From DATBLE01 sp046734335 (lineage in GTDB: Bacteria; Actinomycetota; Thermoleophilia; Gaiellales; Gaiellaceae), in NCBI GenBank assembly GCA_046734335.1, contig JBKPRA010000026.1:1-24447 (forward strand): a DNA stretch of 24,447 nucleotides, given 5' to 3'. The first letter of the stretch is position 1. Every line of letters starts with the position of its first letter. The notes beneath the pieces are model-generated. The model had not been told where the DNA came from. It searched no databases and saw only the letters and a list, made by a program, of their open reading frames with translations. Positions 7,667-15,192 of the stretch are shown one piece after another. The translations under genes and the position numbers were made by a program.

Positions 7667-8016
7667 CAACGGTCAGGCTGGCCGACGTCGAGCCGATCGA
7701 GCTACCGCAGGGGAGCTGGAGCCGCATGCTCGTCACCGAGGCCCGGGTGGGCGACAACACGTCGTCGCTCGGCTATTCGGTGTTCACGCCGGGCACGGTG
7801 CTCGCGCCGGTCAAGCACGAGACCGAGGAGGTCGCGTACGTCGTCTCGGGCTCGGGCGAGCTCCGCCTCGACGAAGAGGCGATCCCGTTCGCCGAGGGCG
7901 ACGCGGTCCACATCCCCGCCGGCCTCTGGCACGCGGTCGCGAACACCGGCGACACCGACGTCGTCATGGTCTTCGGCTTTCCGCATCCGGACTACCCGCC
8001 GACCGAGCGGCGCTGA
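7654..8016 (+). CDS. Small cupin-domain protein
   Basis: A 120-residue single-domain cupin. The barrel motifs are KHETEEVAYVVSGSGEL (H55, E59) and IPAGLWHAVANTGD (H93). The first His of the usual HxH pair is missing, so metal binding may be by three residues. GTG 7654 overlaps the previous gene by 13 bases and is preceded by AAGGACGGGGA; no later good start exists before the conserved part. Such cupins act as isomerases, hydrolases, dioxygenases or small-molecule sensors. Within this operon it probably processes an intermediate; the reaction is unknown. Confidence 0.86.
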   Translation: MGAVTTVRLADVEPIELPQGSWSRMLVTEARVGDNTSSLGYSVFTPGTVLAPVKHETEEVAYVVSGSGELRLDEEAIPFAEGDAVHIPAGLWHAVANTGDTDVVMVFGFPHPDYPPTERR

Positions 8017-8026
8017 TGGTGGCCTG

Positions 8027-8725
8027 ATGGTCGTCGTGGCCCAGAGCCTCCGCGAGCAGGTGGCCTGCGCCTGCCGCATCCTCGCGTCCGAGGGCTACGC
8101 GGACCTGACGCTCGGGCACGTCAGCGTCCGGGGACCCGACGGCGAGGTCTGGATCAAGCGCAAGGGAGTGGCGCTCGACGAGGTCGAGCCTGAGGACGTG
8201 GTCTCGCTCGACGACGCGGACGCCGTCCTCCACCTCGAGACGGTGCTCCACACCGGCGTCTACCGCGCCCGCGCGGACGTCGGCGCGGTCGTCCACGGAC
8301 ATCCCCCCCACGCCACTGCCCTCGGAGCCACCACCGCCGACCTCGCGCTGCTCACACACGACGGCGTTCTCTTCGCCGACGGCGTCGGCCGGTTCGACGA
8401 CCCCGACCTGATCGTCGACGACGACCAGGGCGACCGGGTCGCATCGGCACTCGGCTCACGGCGCGCGGTGCTGCTGCTGAACCACGGTGTGCTGGTCGTC
8501 GGCAAGGACGTCCCCTGGGCCGTCCTGACCGCCGTCACGCTCGAGCGGGCGGCCAGGCTCCAGTCGATCGCGTCCGCACTCGGCGAGCTGCGGCCGATGT
8601 CGCGGGAGCTCGCCGCGGAGCTCTTGCCGGTGAAGTACCGCGACGAGTTCGTCGACGAGTACTGGGCTGCGTGGCAGCGGCAGGTCGGGCGAAGCGACGG
8701 AGGCATGGGTGGACGTCGCCACTAG
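8027..8725 (+). CDS. Class II aldolase/adducin-family protein, candidate pyridine-dicarboxylate decarboxylase
   Basis: A 232-residue class II aldolase-fold protein. Metal ligands are visible as HGH (H90, H92) and LLNHG (H153), with E71 in the catalytic-acid position of HLETVLHTGVYRARADV and LGHVSV near the N-terminus. In the family these bind a divalent metal that stabilises an enolate for aldol cleavage or decarboxylation. The vitamin B6 pathway enzyme 3-hydroxy-2-methylpyridine-4,5-dicarboxylate 4-decarboxylase belongs to this family, and its neighbours here fit that pathway, so I favour this role. The sequence is not obviously close to the M. loti enzyme, and a sugar-phosphate aldolase cannot be excluded. 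Its end overlaps the next gene by 17 bases. Confidence 0.88.
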   Translation: MVVVAQSLREQVACACRILASEGYADLTLGHVSVRGPDGEVWIKRKGVALDEVEPEDVVSLDDADAVLHLETVLHTGVYRARADVGAVVHGHPPHATALGATTADLALLTHDGVLFADGVGRFDDPDLIVDDDQGDRVASALGSRRAVLLLNHGVLVVGKDVPWAVLTAVTLERAARLQSIASALGELRPMSRELAAELLPVKYRDEFVDEYWAAWQRQVGRSDGGMGGRRH

Positions 8726-9164
8726 GGTCAACGGCCGCGAGGTCGTTCGCGACGTCACCCCGCAGGAGCTGCTGCTCGACTTTCTCCGGGACTCGCTCGG
8801 GCTGACCGGTGCGAAGCGCTCGTGCGACGTCCAGGTGTGCGGCGCCTGCACCGTCCTCGTCGACGGCCTACCCGTCAGCTCGTGCTGCTACCTGGCTGCC
8901 GACGCTCACGGGAAAGCCGTGACGACGATCGAGGGGCTCACCGAGCGGCCGGAGTTCGCACGGCTGGAGGAGGTCTTCACCCGGCACGCGGCGCTCCAGT
9001 GCGGGTTCTGCACGCCGGGCATGCTCCTGACCGTCTCTGCGCTGCTCGAGCAGGGCACACTCGCCGACGAGGAGACGATCCGGCACGAGCTCGCCGGCAA
9101 CCTCTGCCGTTGCACCGGCTACCGCGGGATCCTCGAGGCCGTCGCCGAGCTCGCGGCCGCATGA
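8709..9164 (+). CDS. Molybdenum hydroxylase, [2Fe-2S] small subunit
   Basis: A 151-residue iron-sulfur subunit of the xanthine oxidase family. The N-terminal plant-ferredoxin cluster is bound by C39, C44, C47 and C59 or C60 (motif CDVQVCGACTVLVDG). The C-terminal cluster is bound by C98 and C101 (QCGFCTPGM) and C133 and C135 (CRCTGY). It passes electrons from the molybdenum centre onward. GTG 8709 lies 17 bases inside the preceding gene. The stop overlaps the large-subunit ATG (ATGA). Length and both cluster motifs are normal for CoxS/NdhS/IorA-type subunits. Confidence 0.97.
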   Translation: MDVATRVNGREVVRDVTPQELLLDFLRDSLGLTGAKRSCDVQVCGACTVLVDGLPVSSCCYLAADAHGKAVTTIEGLTERPEFARLEEVFTRHAALQCGFCTPGMLLTVSALLEQGTLADEETIRHELAGNLCRCTGYRGILEAVAELAAA

Positions 9165-11404
9165 CCACGGTCGTCCCGGAGACGCGGTCGCACATCGGCC
9201 GCTCGCACCCGCGGCGCGACGCCCGCGAGAAGCTTCGCGGCGAGGCCGAGTTCGTCGGGGACCTGCTCGTTCCCGGGATGTTGCACGGCAAGGTGCTGCG
9301 GAGCCCGATCGCGCACGGCCGGATCGTCTCGATCGACGCCTCGGCCGCTGAGCGAGTGCCCGGGGTCGTTTGCGTCCTCACCGGCGCCGACCTTCACGAC
9401 CTCGACCCCTACTACGGCCACGCGATCAAGGACCGGCCGATCCTCGCGATCGACAAGGTGCGCTTCCACGGCGAGCAGGTGGCGGCGGTGGCGGCCGAGA
9501 CGGTCGCGGCCGCAACGGCGGCGGTCGAGCTGATCGAGGCCGAGTACGAGGAACTGCCCGTGGTCGGGAACGTCGCCGACGCGACTGCACCGGACGCACC
9601 GCTCGTCACCGACCGCGAGTCCAAGCCCGGGCTCTTCCACGGGCTCGGCGAGATGCCGCCCCGCGACGGGAACGTCTGCTACCGGTATCGGATCGACCGG
9701 GGCGAGCTCGAGTCGGTCTTCGCGCGGGCCGACATCGTCGTCGAGGGCGAGTACACCTTCCCCTCCGTCTACCAGTACGCGATGGAGACGCACACGGTGG
9801 TGGCCCAGGTCGAAGGCGACGAGATCACGCTCTGGGCGACGTGCCAGCACCCCTTCCTGGTGCGCGCGGAGATCGCGGACCTCTTCGGCGTCCCGGTCGC
9901 GAACGTGAGGATCCAGGTGCCGTACCTGGGCGGCGGCTTCGGCTCGAAGTCCTACACGAAGATGGAGCCGCTGACCGTCGCGCTCGCGCGGAAGGCGGGG
10001 CGCCCCGTGCGCATCCAGAACCGCGTGGGCGAGTCGATGGTGACGACCCGCCGCCACAACATGACCTGCCGGATGCGCACGGCGGCGACCGCCGACGGCC
10101 GCCTGCTCGCGCGCGACGTGCAGTGCCTGTTCGACACGGGTGCCTACGCAGACAACGGGCCACGCGTGGTCGCGACCGCCGGCGACGCGGCGCCCGGCCC
10201 GTACCGGTGGGCCGCATACCGGGTGGACGCGGCATGCGTCTACACGAACCTCGCCCCGGCCGGCTCCTACCGGGCATTCGGCGCGACACATCTTCAGTGG
10301 ATCGGCGAGTCCCAGGTGGACGAGGTGGCCCGGCGGGCCGGCCTCGACCCGCTCGATTTGCGCCGCGACAACCTGTGCGTCCCCGGCGAAGAGGTCCGCG
10401 CCGGCGGAAAGCCGCTCGACGCAGATCTCGTCGGGGACGTCGAGAAGGTGGCCGCCCGCGTCGGCTGGGACGAGGAGAAGGCTCGGTACGTCGGACGCGG
10501 CGTCTCGGTTGGCCTGCTCGCAGCGGGAGCCCACCCGGTGTCGAGCGCGATCTGCCGGCTCGAGGCCGATGGGCGCGTGGTCGTCCTCGTTAGCACGACG
10601 GAGATGGGCCAGGGCCCACGAACCGCGTTCGCGCAGATAGCGGCAGAGGAGATCGGCGTCGACCCCGACCAGGTGACCGTCCGCGGCGCAGACACGCGGT
10701 TCAGCCCGTACGACCGCTCGACCGGAGCGAGCAGGTCGACCACGATCGCGGGCCTCGCCGTGCAGCGAGCGGCGGCCGACGTACGTGCCCAGCTCGAGTC
10801 GATCGCCGGCCGAGCCGGCGTCGGGCCGAACGACCACCTGGAGCTCATGCGCAAGCATTTCGGCTTTGCGGGCGGCGAGCTGATCGGCCGCGGCGAGGTT
10901 GCTCCGGCCGGCACCGGCTCGTACGCGGAGGGGCCGGTCTTCTGGGAGGTGTGCGTCGGGGCCGCAGAGGTCGAGGTCGACCCGGAGACCGGGATCGTGA
11001 AGGTGCGCCGAACGGCCACGGCGGCCGACGTCGGCCGGGCGATCAATCCGCAACTGGTCGAGCGCCAGGACGAGGGCGCGACCCTGCAGGGGATCGGCAA
11101 CGCGCTCTTCGAGGAGATGGTCTACGAGGACGGCCTGCTCCTGAACGACACGCTCCTCGACTACCGCGTGCCGAGCTTCGAGGACCTCCCAGACCAGATG
11201 ACCTGCGTGATCGTCGAGAACGGAGACGGCCCCGGGCCCTACGGGGCGAAGGGCTGCGGCGAGGGCGCATTGGCCGCCGTGCCCGCCGCGATCGTGAACG
11301 CGCTCGCCGACGCGGGCGTCCCCATGACCGAGCTGCCCCTGACGCCCGAGCGCGTCTGGCGGCGCATCCAAGAGCTGAAGAAGGAGGGCACGTGGCAACA
11401 GTGA
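9161..11404 (+). CDS. Molybdenum hydroxylase, molybdopterin-binding large subunit
   Basis: A 747-residue large subunit of the xanthine oxidase/CoxL family. It holds the molybdenum cofactor and hydroxylates an aromatic or aldehyde carbon using water. Signature stretches are GGGFGSK (257-263), SYRAFGATH (R371), EMGQG (481-485), the STGASRST stretch, and KGCGEGA with the catalytic glutamate at E701. It is not a CO dehydrogenase, since the CoxL Cys loop is absent. No FAD-binding medium subunit gene lies nearby, so this is a two-subunit enzyme like isoquinoline oxidoreductase (IorAB) or NicAB. In this operon I expect ring hydroxylation of a pyridine carboxylate, or aldehyde oxidation; the choice is inference. 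Confidence 0.96.
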   Translation: MTTVVPETRSHIGRSHPRRDAREKLRGEAEFVGDLLVPGMLHGKVLRSPIAHGRIVSIDASAAERVPGVVCVLTGADLHDLDPYYGHAIKDRPILAIDKVRFHGEQVAAVAAETVAAATAAVELIEAEYEELPVVGNVADATAPDAPLVTDRESKPGLFHGLGEMPPRDGNVCYRYRIDRGELESVFARADIVVEGEYTFPSVYQYAMETHTVVAQVEGDEITLWATCQHPFLVRAEIADLFGVPVANVRIQVPYLGGGFGSKSYTKMEPLTVALARKAGRPVRIQNRVGESMVTTRRHNMTCRMRTAATADGRLLARDVQCLFDTGAYADNGPRVVATAGDAAPGPYRWAAYRVDAACVYTNLAPAGSYRAFGATHLQWIGESQVDEVARRAGLDPLDLRRDNLCVPGEEVRAGGKPLDADLVGDVEKVAARVGWDEEKARYVGRGVSVGLLAAGAHPVSSAICRLEADGRVVVLVSTTEMGQGPRTAFAQIAAEEIGVDPDQVTVRGADTRFSPYDRSTGASRSTTIAGLAVQRAAADVRAQLESIAGRAGVGPNDHLELMRKHFGFAGGELIGRGEVAPAGTGSYAEGPVFWEVCVGAAEVEVDPETGIVKVRRTATAADVGRAINPQLVERQDEGATLQGIGNALFEEMVYEDGLLLNDTLLDYRVPSFEDLPDQMTCVIVENGDGPGPYGAKGCGEGALAAVPAAIVNALADAGVPMTELPLTPERVWRRIQELKKEGTWQQ

Positions 11405-12312
11405 GACGCGCAGCAGTGATCGGCACCGGCACGATGGGCCCGGGGATGGGCGCGGTCCTGGCGCGCGCCGGGATCGAAACGGCGCTGTACGACCTCAGCG
11501 CCGAGGCGCTCGAGCGAGCGAAGGCCGGCGCGGAGCTCGCGGGCACCGTGCTCGAGCGGCTCGAGGCGGCCCAGGAGGACGGCGGCTCGCTGCGCTTCGA
11601 GAGCGACCTCGACGCCGCGCTCGAAGGCGCCGACTTCGTCCTGGAGGCGGTGCCGGAGAAGCTCGAGCTGAAGCAGGAGGTCTTTCCGAAGTTCGAGGCC
11701 GCCGTCTCCGACGACGCGATTCTGGCCTCGAACACATCCGGGATCCCGATCACGCAGATCGCCTCGGTCTGCGAGCACCCCGAGCGAGTCGTCGGGATGC
11801 ACTGGTCGAACCCGCCCCACCTGATTCCGATGATCGAGGTGATCCCCGGCGAGCAGACCTCGCAGGAGACCGTCGACGCGACCTCTGAGCTCGTGCGGCG
11901 GATCGGCTACCACCCGGTAGTCGAGCGCGAGGTTCCCGGGTTCGTCGAGAACCGAATCCTCTACGCGATCCTCCGTGAGTGCCTCGACCTGGTCGATCGC
12001 GGGATCATCGACCCCGAGGGTCTCGACCTGAACGTGCGCTGGGGAATCGGCTACAAGCTCGCGGTGATCGGCCCGATGGAGCTCCTCGACATGGCAGGGC
12101 TGGACATCTACAACGCTGTCGGCTCCTACCTCAACCAGGATCTGTCCACGGCGGGCGACGTCTCGTCGACGATTCGCGACCTGATCGACAAGGGCCGGCT
12201 GGGGATGAAGACGGGCGGCGGCATCTACGACTACACGCCGGAGCAGATCGACGAGCTGCGGGCCAGGCGGGCGGGCAAGCTGGTTGCAGTCCGCAAGGCC
12301 CTCGAAGCATGA
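11392..12312 (+). CDS. 3-hydroxyacyl-CoA-dehydrogenase-fold enzyme, likely 5-formyl-3-hydroxy-2-methylpyridine-4-carboxylate 5-dehydrogenase
   Basis: A 306-residue NAD-dependent enzyme with an N-terminal Rossmann domain (GTGTMG, about 11-16), SNTSGIPITQIA, and catalytic His137 in GMHWSNPPHLIPMIEV. The helical domain reads PGFVENRILYAILRE, WGIGYKLAVIGPMELLDM and YTPEQIDEL. Much of it, especially the helical domain, matches what I remember of M. loti FHMPC dehydrogenase, which oxidises the 5-formyl group of the B6 breakdown intermediate to the 4,5-dicarboxylate. Other members of this fold (L-gulonate or carnitine dehydrogenase, true hydroxyacyl-CoA enzymes) fit less well. GTG 11392 overlaps the Mo-subunit end by 13 bases and follows AAGGAGG. 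Confidence 0.88.
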   Translation: MATVRRAAVIGTGTMGPGMGAVLARAGIETALYDLSAEALERAKAGAELAGTVLERLEAAQEDGGSLRFESDLDAALEGADFVLEAVPEKLELKQEVFPKFEAAVSDDAILASNTSGIPITQIASVCEHPERVVGMHWSNPPHLIPMIEVIPGEQTSQETVDATSELVRRIGYHPVVEREVPGFVENRILYAILRECLDLVDRGIIDPEGLDLNVRWGIGYKLAVIGPMELLDMAGLDIYNAVGSYLNQDLSTAGDVSSTIRDLIDKGRLGMKTGGGIYDYTPEQIDELRARRAGKLVAVRKALEA

Positions 12313-13055
12313 AGGTCTGGCTCCTCGACGGCGGCTCGATCGTCATCGAGCACACGCAGCTGATGTGGAACGTGCCCGGCCCCCAGTGCCGGATTCCGGT
12401 GTACAGCGTCCTGATCGAGCACGACGAGGGCCTCTTCCTGATCGACACCGGCATCGACCTCGACCACATGAACCGCGTCTTGCCGTTCGAGCTGCCGGAG
12501 CAGACGGAGGAGCAGACGATCCCGGCACAGCTGGCGGAGTGCGGCTTCGCGCTGGGCGACGTGACCGTACTCGTCAACTCGCACCTGCACATCGACCACG
12601 TCGGCGGGAACCAGCTCTTCAAGGGCACGGGCGTCCGGAACCTGATCCACGAGCGGGAGCTCGCCCAGGCACGCAACCACGCGCCGTTCGAGTTCTTCGG
12701 CTACTCCGACAAGTCGTGGGACTTCGAGGGCGCAAACATCGAAACGTTCTCGGGCGATCACGAACTGGCGTCCGGATTCAACGCGATCGAGACTCCGGGC
12801 CACACCGTCGGTCACTGCTCGTTCCTGCTCGAGGGCCCGGGTCGCGCGATGCTCCTGGCGATGGACGTCGCCTACACGGCGGCGGCACTGGAGAAGGGGA
12901 TCCAGCCGGGCTTTCACCACACGCCGGTCGACGGCGTCCGGTCGATCGCCCGCGTGAAGGAGCTGGCGGCAGAGAAGGGTGCGGACATCTTCTTCTCACA
13001 CGACGCCGAGGCGTGGCAGGGCTACAGGCACGCACCCGACTTCTACGAGCTGTAG
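12309..13055 (+). CDS. Metallo-beta-lactamase-fold lactonase, likely 4-pyridoxolactonase
   Basis: A 248-residue enzyme of the AHL-lactonase branch. Two-zinc ligands are complete: HLHIDH (H92, H94, D96, H97), H165 in PGHTVGH, D186 in MDVAY and H231 in SHDAE. The N-terminus KVWLLDGGSIV, the RIPVYSVLIEH stretch, VLPFELPEQ, QTIPAQL and PFEFFGYSD resemble 4-pyridoxolactonase of M. loti, as I recall it, more than Bacillus AiiA. The reaction would be hydrolysis of 4-pyridoxolactone to 4-pyridoxate. It starts by ATGA overlap with the preceding dehydrogenase and precedes the pyridoxal dehydrogenase candidate that would make the lactone. A quorum-quenching lactonase is the alternative. Confidence 0.88.
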   Translation: MKVWLLDGGSIVIEHTQLMWNVPGPQCRIPVYSVLIEHDEGLFLIDTGIDLDHMNRVLPFELPEQTEEQTIPAQLAECGFALGDVTVLVNSHLHIDHVGGNQLFKGTGVRNLIHERELAQARNHAPFEFFGYSDKSWDFEGANIETFSGDHELASGFNAIETPGHTVGHCSFLLEGPGRAMLLAMDVAYTAAALEKGIQPGFHHTPVDGVRSIARVKELAAEKGADIFFSHDAEAWQGYRHAPDFYEL

Positions 13056-13065
13056 GGAGGGACCG

Positions 13066-13767
13066 ATGGGGAAACTGGACAACAGGGTCGCGATCGTCAC
13101 CGGCGCCGCACAGGGCATCGGCAAGGCCGTCGCCGACAAGCTGGCGGACGAGGGCGCGACGGTGGTGGGCGCGGACCTGCAAGCGATCGCCGACATGCAG
13201 GTGGACGTCTCGCAGGAGGACGACGTCCGGCGGATGGTGGCGGACACGGTGGCACAGCACGGCAAGCTCGACGTGCTCGTGAACGTTGCGGCGATAGTCC
13301 CTTTCACGCCGTGGGACGAGGTCGACTTCGCCGAGTGGCGGCGGGTGATGTCCGTGAACCTCGACGGCACGTTCTTGACCAACTACTACGCGCAGAAGGC
13401 GATGCGCGAGGCGAGCTACGGCCGGATCGTCAACATCGCCTCGAACGTGATCCTCGCGGGGACCCCGAACCTGGCCCACTACGTCGCCTCCAAGGGGGGC
13501 GTGTGGGCGTTCACTCGGGCGCTCGCACGGGAGCTCGGCCCCCACGGGATCACCGTCAACTCCGTCGCGCCGGGCCTGACCGAGACCGAGGGCGTGCTCG
13601 CGAGCAAGCACGCGGAGGCGTTCGAGTTCGTCCAGATGCTCCAGGCCATCCCGCGGCGCGCGGTCGCCGCAGACATCGCGCCCGCGGTCGCGTTCCTCGC
13701 CTCGGAGGAGGCAGGCTGGGTGACTGGGCAGCTGATCGTCGCGGACGGCGGCCACACCCACAATTGA
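13066..13767 (+). CDS. SDR oxidoreductase, likely pyridoxal 4-dehydrogenase
   Basis: A 233-residue classical short-chain dehydrogenase. NAD motif TGAAQGIG lies at 12-19, the catalytic residues are S126, Y139 and K143 (YVASK), and the usual NNAG is NVAA at 73-76. AAIVPFTPWDEVDFAEWRR, AGTPNLAHYVASKGG and HAEAFEFVQMLQA strongly recall M. loti pyridoxal 4-dehydrogenase, which oxidises the pyridoxal hemiacetal to 4-pyridoxolactone with NAD. The lactonase gene ends 10 bases before it. ATG 13066 follows GGGAGG at good spacing. Many SDRs look alike, but these specific blocks together with the neighbours make the assignment likely. Confidence 0.88.
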   Translation: MGKLDNRVAIVTGAAQGIGKAVADKLADEGATVVGADLQAIADMQVDVSQEDDVRRMVADTVAQHGKLDVLVNVAAIVPFTPWDEVDFAEWRRVMSVNLDGTFLTNYYAQKAMREASYGRIVNIASNVILAGTPNLAHYVASKGGVWAFTRALARELGPHGITVNSVAPGLTETEGVLASKHAEAFEFVQMLQAIPRRAVAADIAPAVAFLASEEAGWVTGQLIVADGGHTHN

Positions 13768-13822
13768 GCGTGTCCGCGCAGGACGACTTCTCGACAGTGC
13801 CTGGCACGGCCAGGGGCTTTGC

Positions 13823-14854
13823 ATGAAGGCGGTCGTCCTCAGGGCGCCCGGCGACGTCGGCGTGGAGGAGGTCGCGGACCCGTCGATCGTCGAGCCGGGA
13901 GACGCTATCGTCGCCGTTCACGCCACCGCGATCTGCGGCGCCGACCTGTTCCCCTTCCACGGGATGACACCCGGCTTCGAAGCCGGGACCGTGCTCGGGC
14001 ACGAGTTCGCCGGCGAGGTGGTCGAGATCGGATCCGGCGTGCAAACGCTCCGGCCGGGACAGCGCGTGGTCAACGCGAGCATGATCTCGGACGGTTCCTG
14101 CGCCGCCTGTCGCGCCGGCCGCGTCACGCAGTGCGAAGGTCGGTCGCTGTTCGGCTACTCGGGCGTCTACCCGCGGCTCGACGGCGGACAGGCGGAGCTC
14201 GTCCGGGTGCCACAGGCCGACCGTGCACTCCGGCCGCTGCCGGACGAGGTCACCGACGAGGCTGCCGTCTTCCTGGCCGACATCCTTCCGACCGGACACG
14301 CCGCCGTCGTCCGCGGCGGCGTCGCCGAGGGCGACACGGTGGTGGTCGTCGGCTGCGGGCCGGTGGGGCTGATGGCGGTGCTGTGCGCCCGGGGCAGCGC
14401 AGGCAGGCTGCTCGCGGTGGACGGCGTTCCCGAGCGCCGCGCGCTCGCCGAGAAGCTCGGGGCAGAGAGCCTCGAGCCCGAGCGGGCCGCCGATGCGGTC
14501 GCGGAGGCAACCGAGGGGCTGGGCGCCGACGTCGTGATCGAGGCGGCCGGGTCGCCGGGCGGCCTCGACGCCTCACTGAAGCTCACGCGCGGGCGCGGCG
14601 TCATTTCCGTGGTCGGAGCGCACTTCGAGCCCGACTACCCGCTCGACAACGCGCTCATGTTCGAGCGCGAGCTCACGCTTCGCTTTTCGATCGGCGATCC
14701 GACCGCCGACGCGGGGCTGCTGCTCGACAGGTTGGCGGCGGGCACGCTCGACCCCACTCCGGTCGTCACCCACCGCCTGCCGCTCGGCGAGGCGGCCGAG
14801 GCGTATCGCCTGTTCGACTCCCGCGAGGCGACGAAGGTCGTGCTCCACCCGTGA
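13823..14854 (+). CDS. Zinc-dependent medium-chain alcohol dehydrogenase
   Basis: A 343-residue MDR enzyme. Catalytic zinc ligands C38 and GHE (H60, E61) are present, and the NAD site is GCGPVGLM in the Rossmann domain. The structural zinc lobe keeps three cysteines (C93, C96, C104), with Asp90 at the position of the first Cys. The gene follows the SDR by 55 bases, which contain its AGGGG ribosome-binding site and a small hairpin (13800-13814). In canonical B6 breakdown two alcohol oxidations (pyridoxine, 4-pyridoxate) are done by flavoproteins, neither of which is in the window. This enzyme could do one of them with NAD; that is inferred. Confidence 0.92.
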   Translation: MKAVVLRAPGDVGVEEVADPSIVEPGDAIVAVHATAICGADLFPFHGMTPGFEAGTVLGHEFAGEVVEIGSGVQTLRPGQRVVNASMISDGSCAACRAGRVTQCEGRSLFGYSGVYPRLDGGQAELVRVPQADRALRPLPDEVTDEAAVFLADILPTGHAAVVRGGVAEGDTVVVVGCGPVGLMAVLCARGSAGRLLAVDGVPERRALAEKLGAESLEPERAADAVAEATEGLGADVVIEAAGSPGGLDASLKLTRGRGVISVVGAHFEPDYPLDNALMFERELTLRFSIGDPTADAGLLLDRLAAGTLDPTPVVTHRLPLGEAAEAYRLFDSREATKVVLHP

Positions 14855-15192
14855 GGGCCGCCGTCGTCGCCATGGTCGCAGCCGTCTTGCTCGCCGGGTG
14901 CGGCGGCAACTCCTCGACCTACGAGGCTACGACGCCTCCGGACGCGAAGAAGCTGATGATCGACTACCTCGACGGAAAGCATTTGAACTACCGCTGGGTT
15001 GCGTGCCTGCACTCCGGGCGCTCGTTCGAGGGAGCCGCCATCGTTCGCTGCAACGTCAACTTCGGCGACCCGCACATCGAGGCGTACTGCATCGTCCTCA
15101 GGCACGGGAAGCTCTACAGCGACCACGACGACCCGGCGATCCCCTGTCACCGCGACAACCGCGCGCCGCCGGCGACGATCGTCACCTCCTGA
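14851..15192 (+). CDS. Small putative lipoprotein of unknown function
   Basis: A 113-residue protein that I do not recognise. A short signal peptide ends in the lipobox LLAGC followed by GGNSS, so it should be lipid-anchored outside the membrane. The mature part has four further cysteines (in VACLHSG, VRCNVNF, AYCIVLR, IPCHRDN), suggesting two disulfides. GTG 14851 overlaps the alcohol dehydrogenase stop (GTGA), and its own stop overlaps the CoxG ATG. The position in the operon is tight, but no pathway role is evident. A surface or transport accessory role is possible. Confidence 0.8.
   Translation: MRAAVVAMVAAVLLAGCGGNSSTYEATTPPDAKKLMIDYLDGKHLNYRWVACLHSGRSFEGAAIVRCNVNFGDPHIEAYCIVLRHGKLYSDHDDPAIPCHRDNRAPPATIVTS

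Noticed and set aside
5608..8016. Open frame of 802 codons on the plus strand across the LLM, M29-like and cupin genes
   Set aside because: It is Arg/Gly/Pro-rich shadow coding over the first two genes; only its last 120 codons, the cupin from 7654, form a recognisable protein.
9119..11398. Long minus-strand frame (759 codons) opposite the Mo-hydroxylase large subunit
   Set aside because: Antisense shadow typical of GC-rich DNA. It has no domain pattern, and the plus strand carries full family motifs.
9161..11404. Aerobic CO dehydrogenase (CoxL), suggested by the nearby coxG
   Set aside because: The CoxL active-site Cys loop (AYRCSFR type) is replaced by SYRAFGA and there is no coxM, so this is another member of the family.
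12309..13055. Quorum-quenching AHL lactonase as the main call for the metallo-beta-lactamase protein
   Set aside because: The fold fits, but the N-terminal blocks and the flanking B6-type enzymes favour 4-pyridoxolactonase. Kept as an alternative.
13800..13814. Hairpin CCTGGC-ACG-GCCAGG before the alcohol dehydrogenase as a terminator
   Set aside because: Only six pairs, no T-tract, and it overlaps the AGGGG ribosome-binding site; an operon break is not supported.
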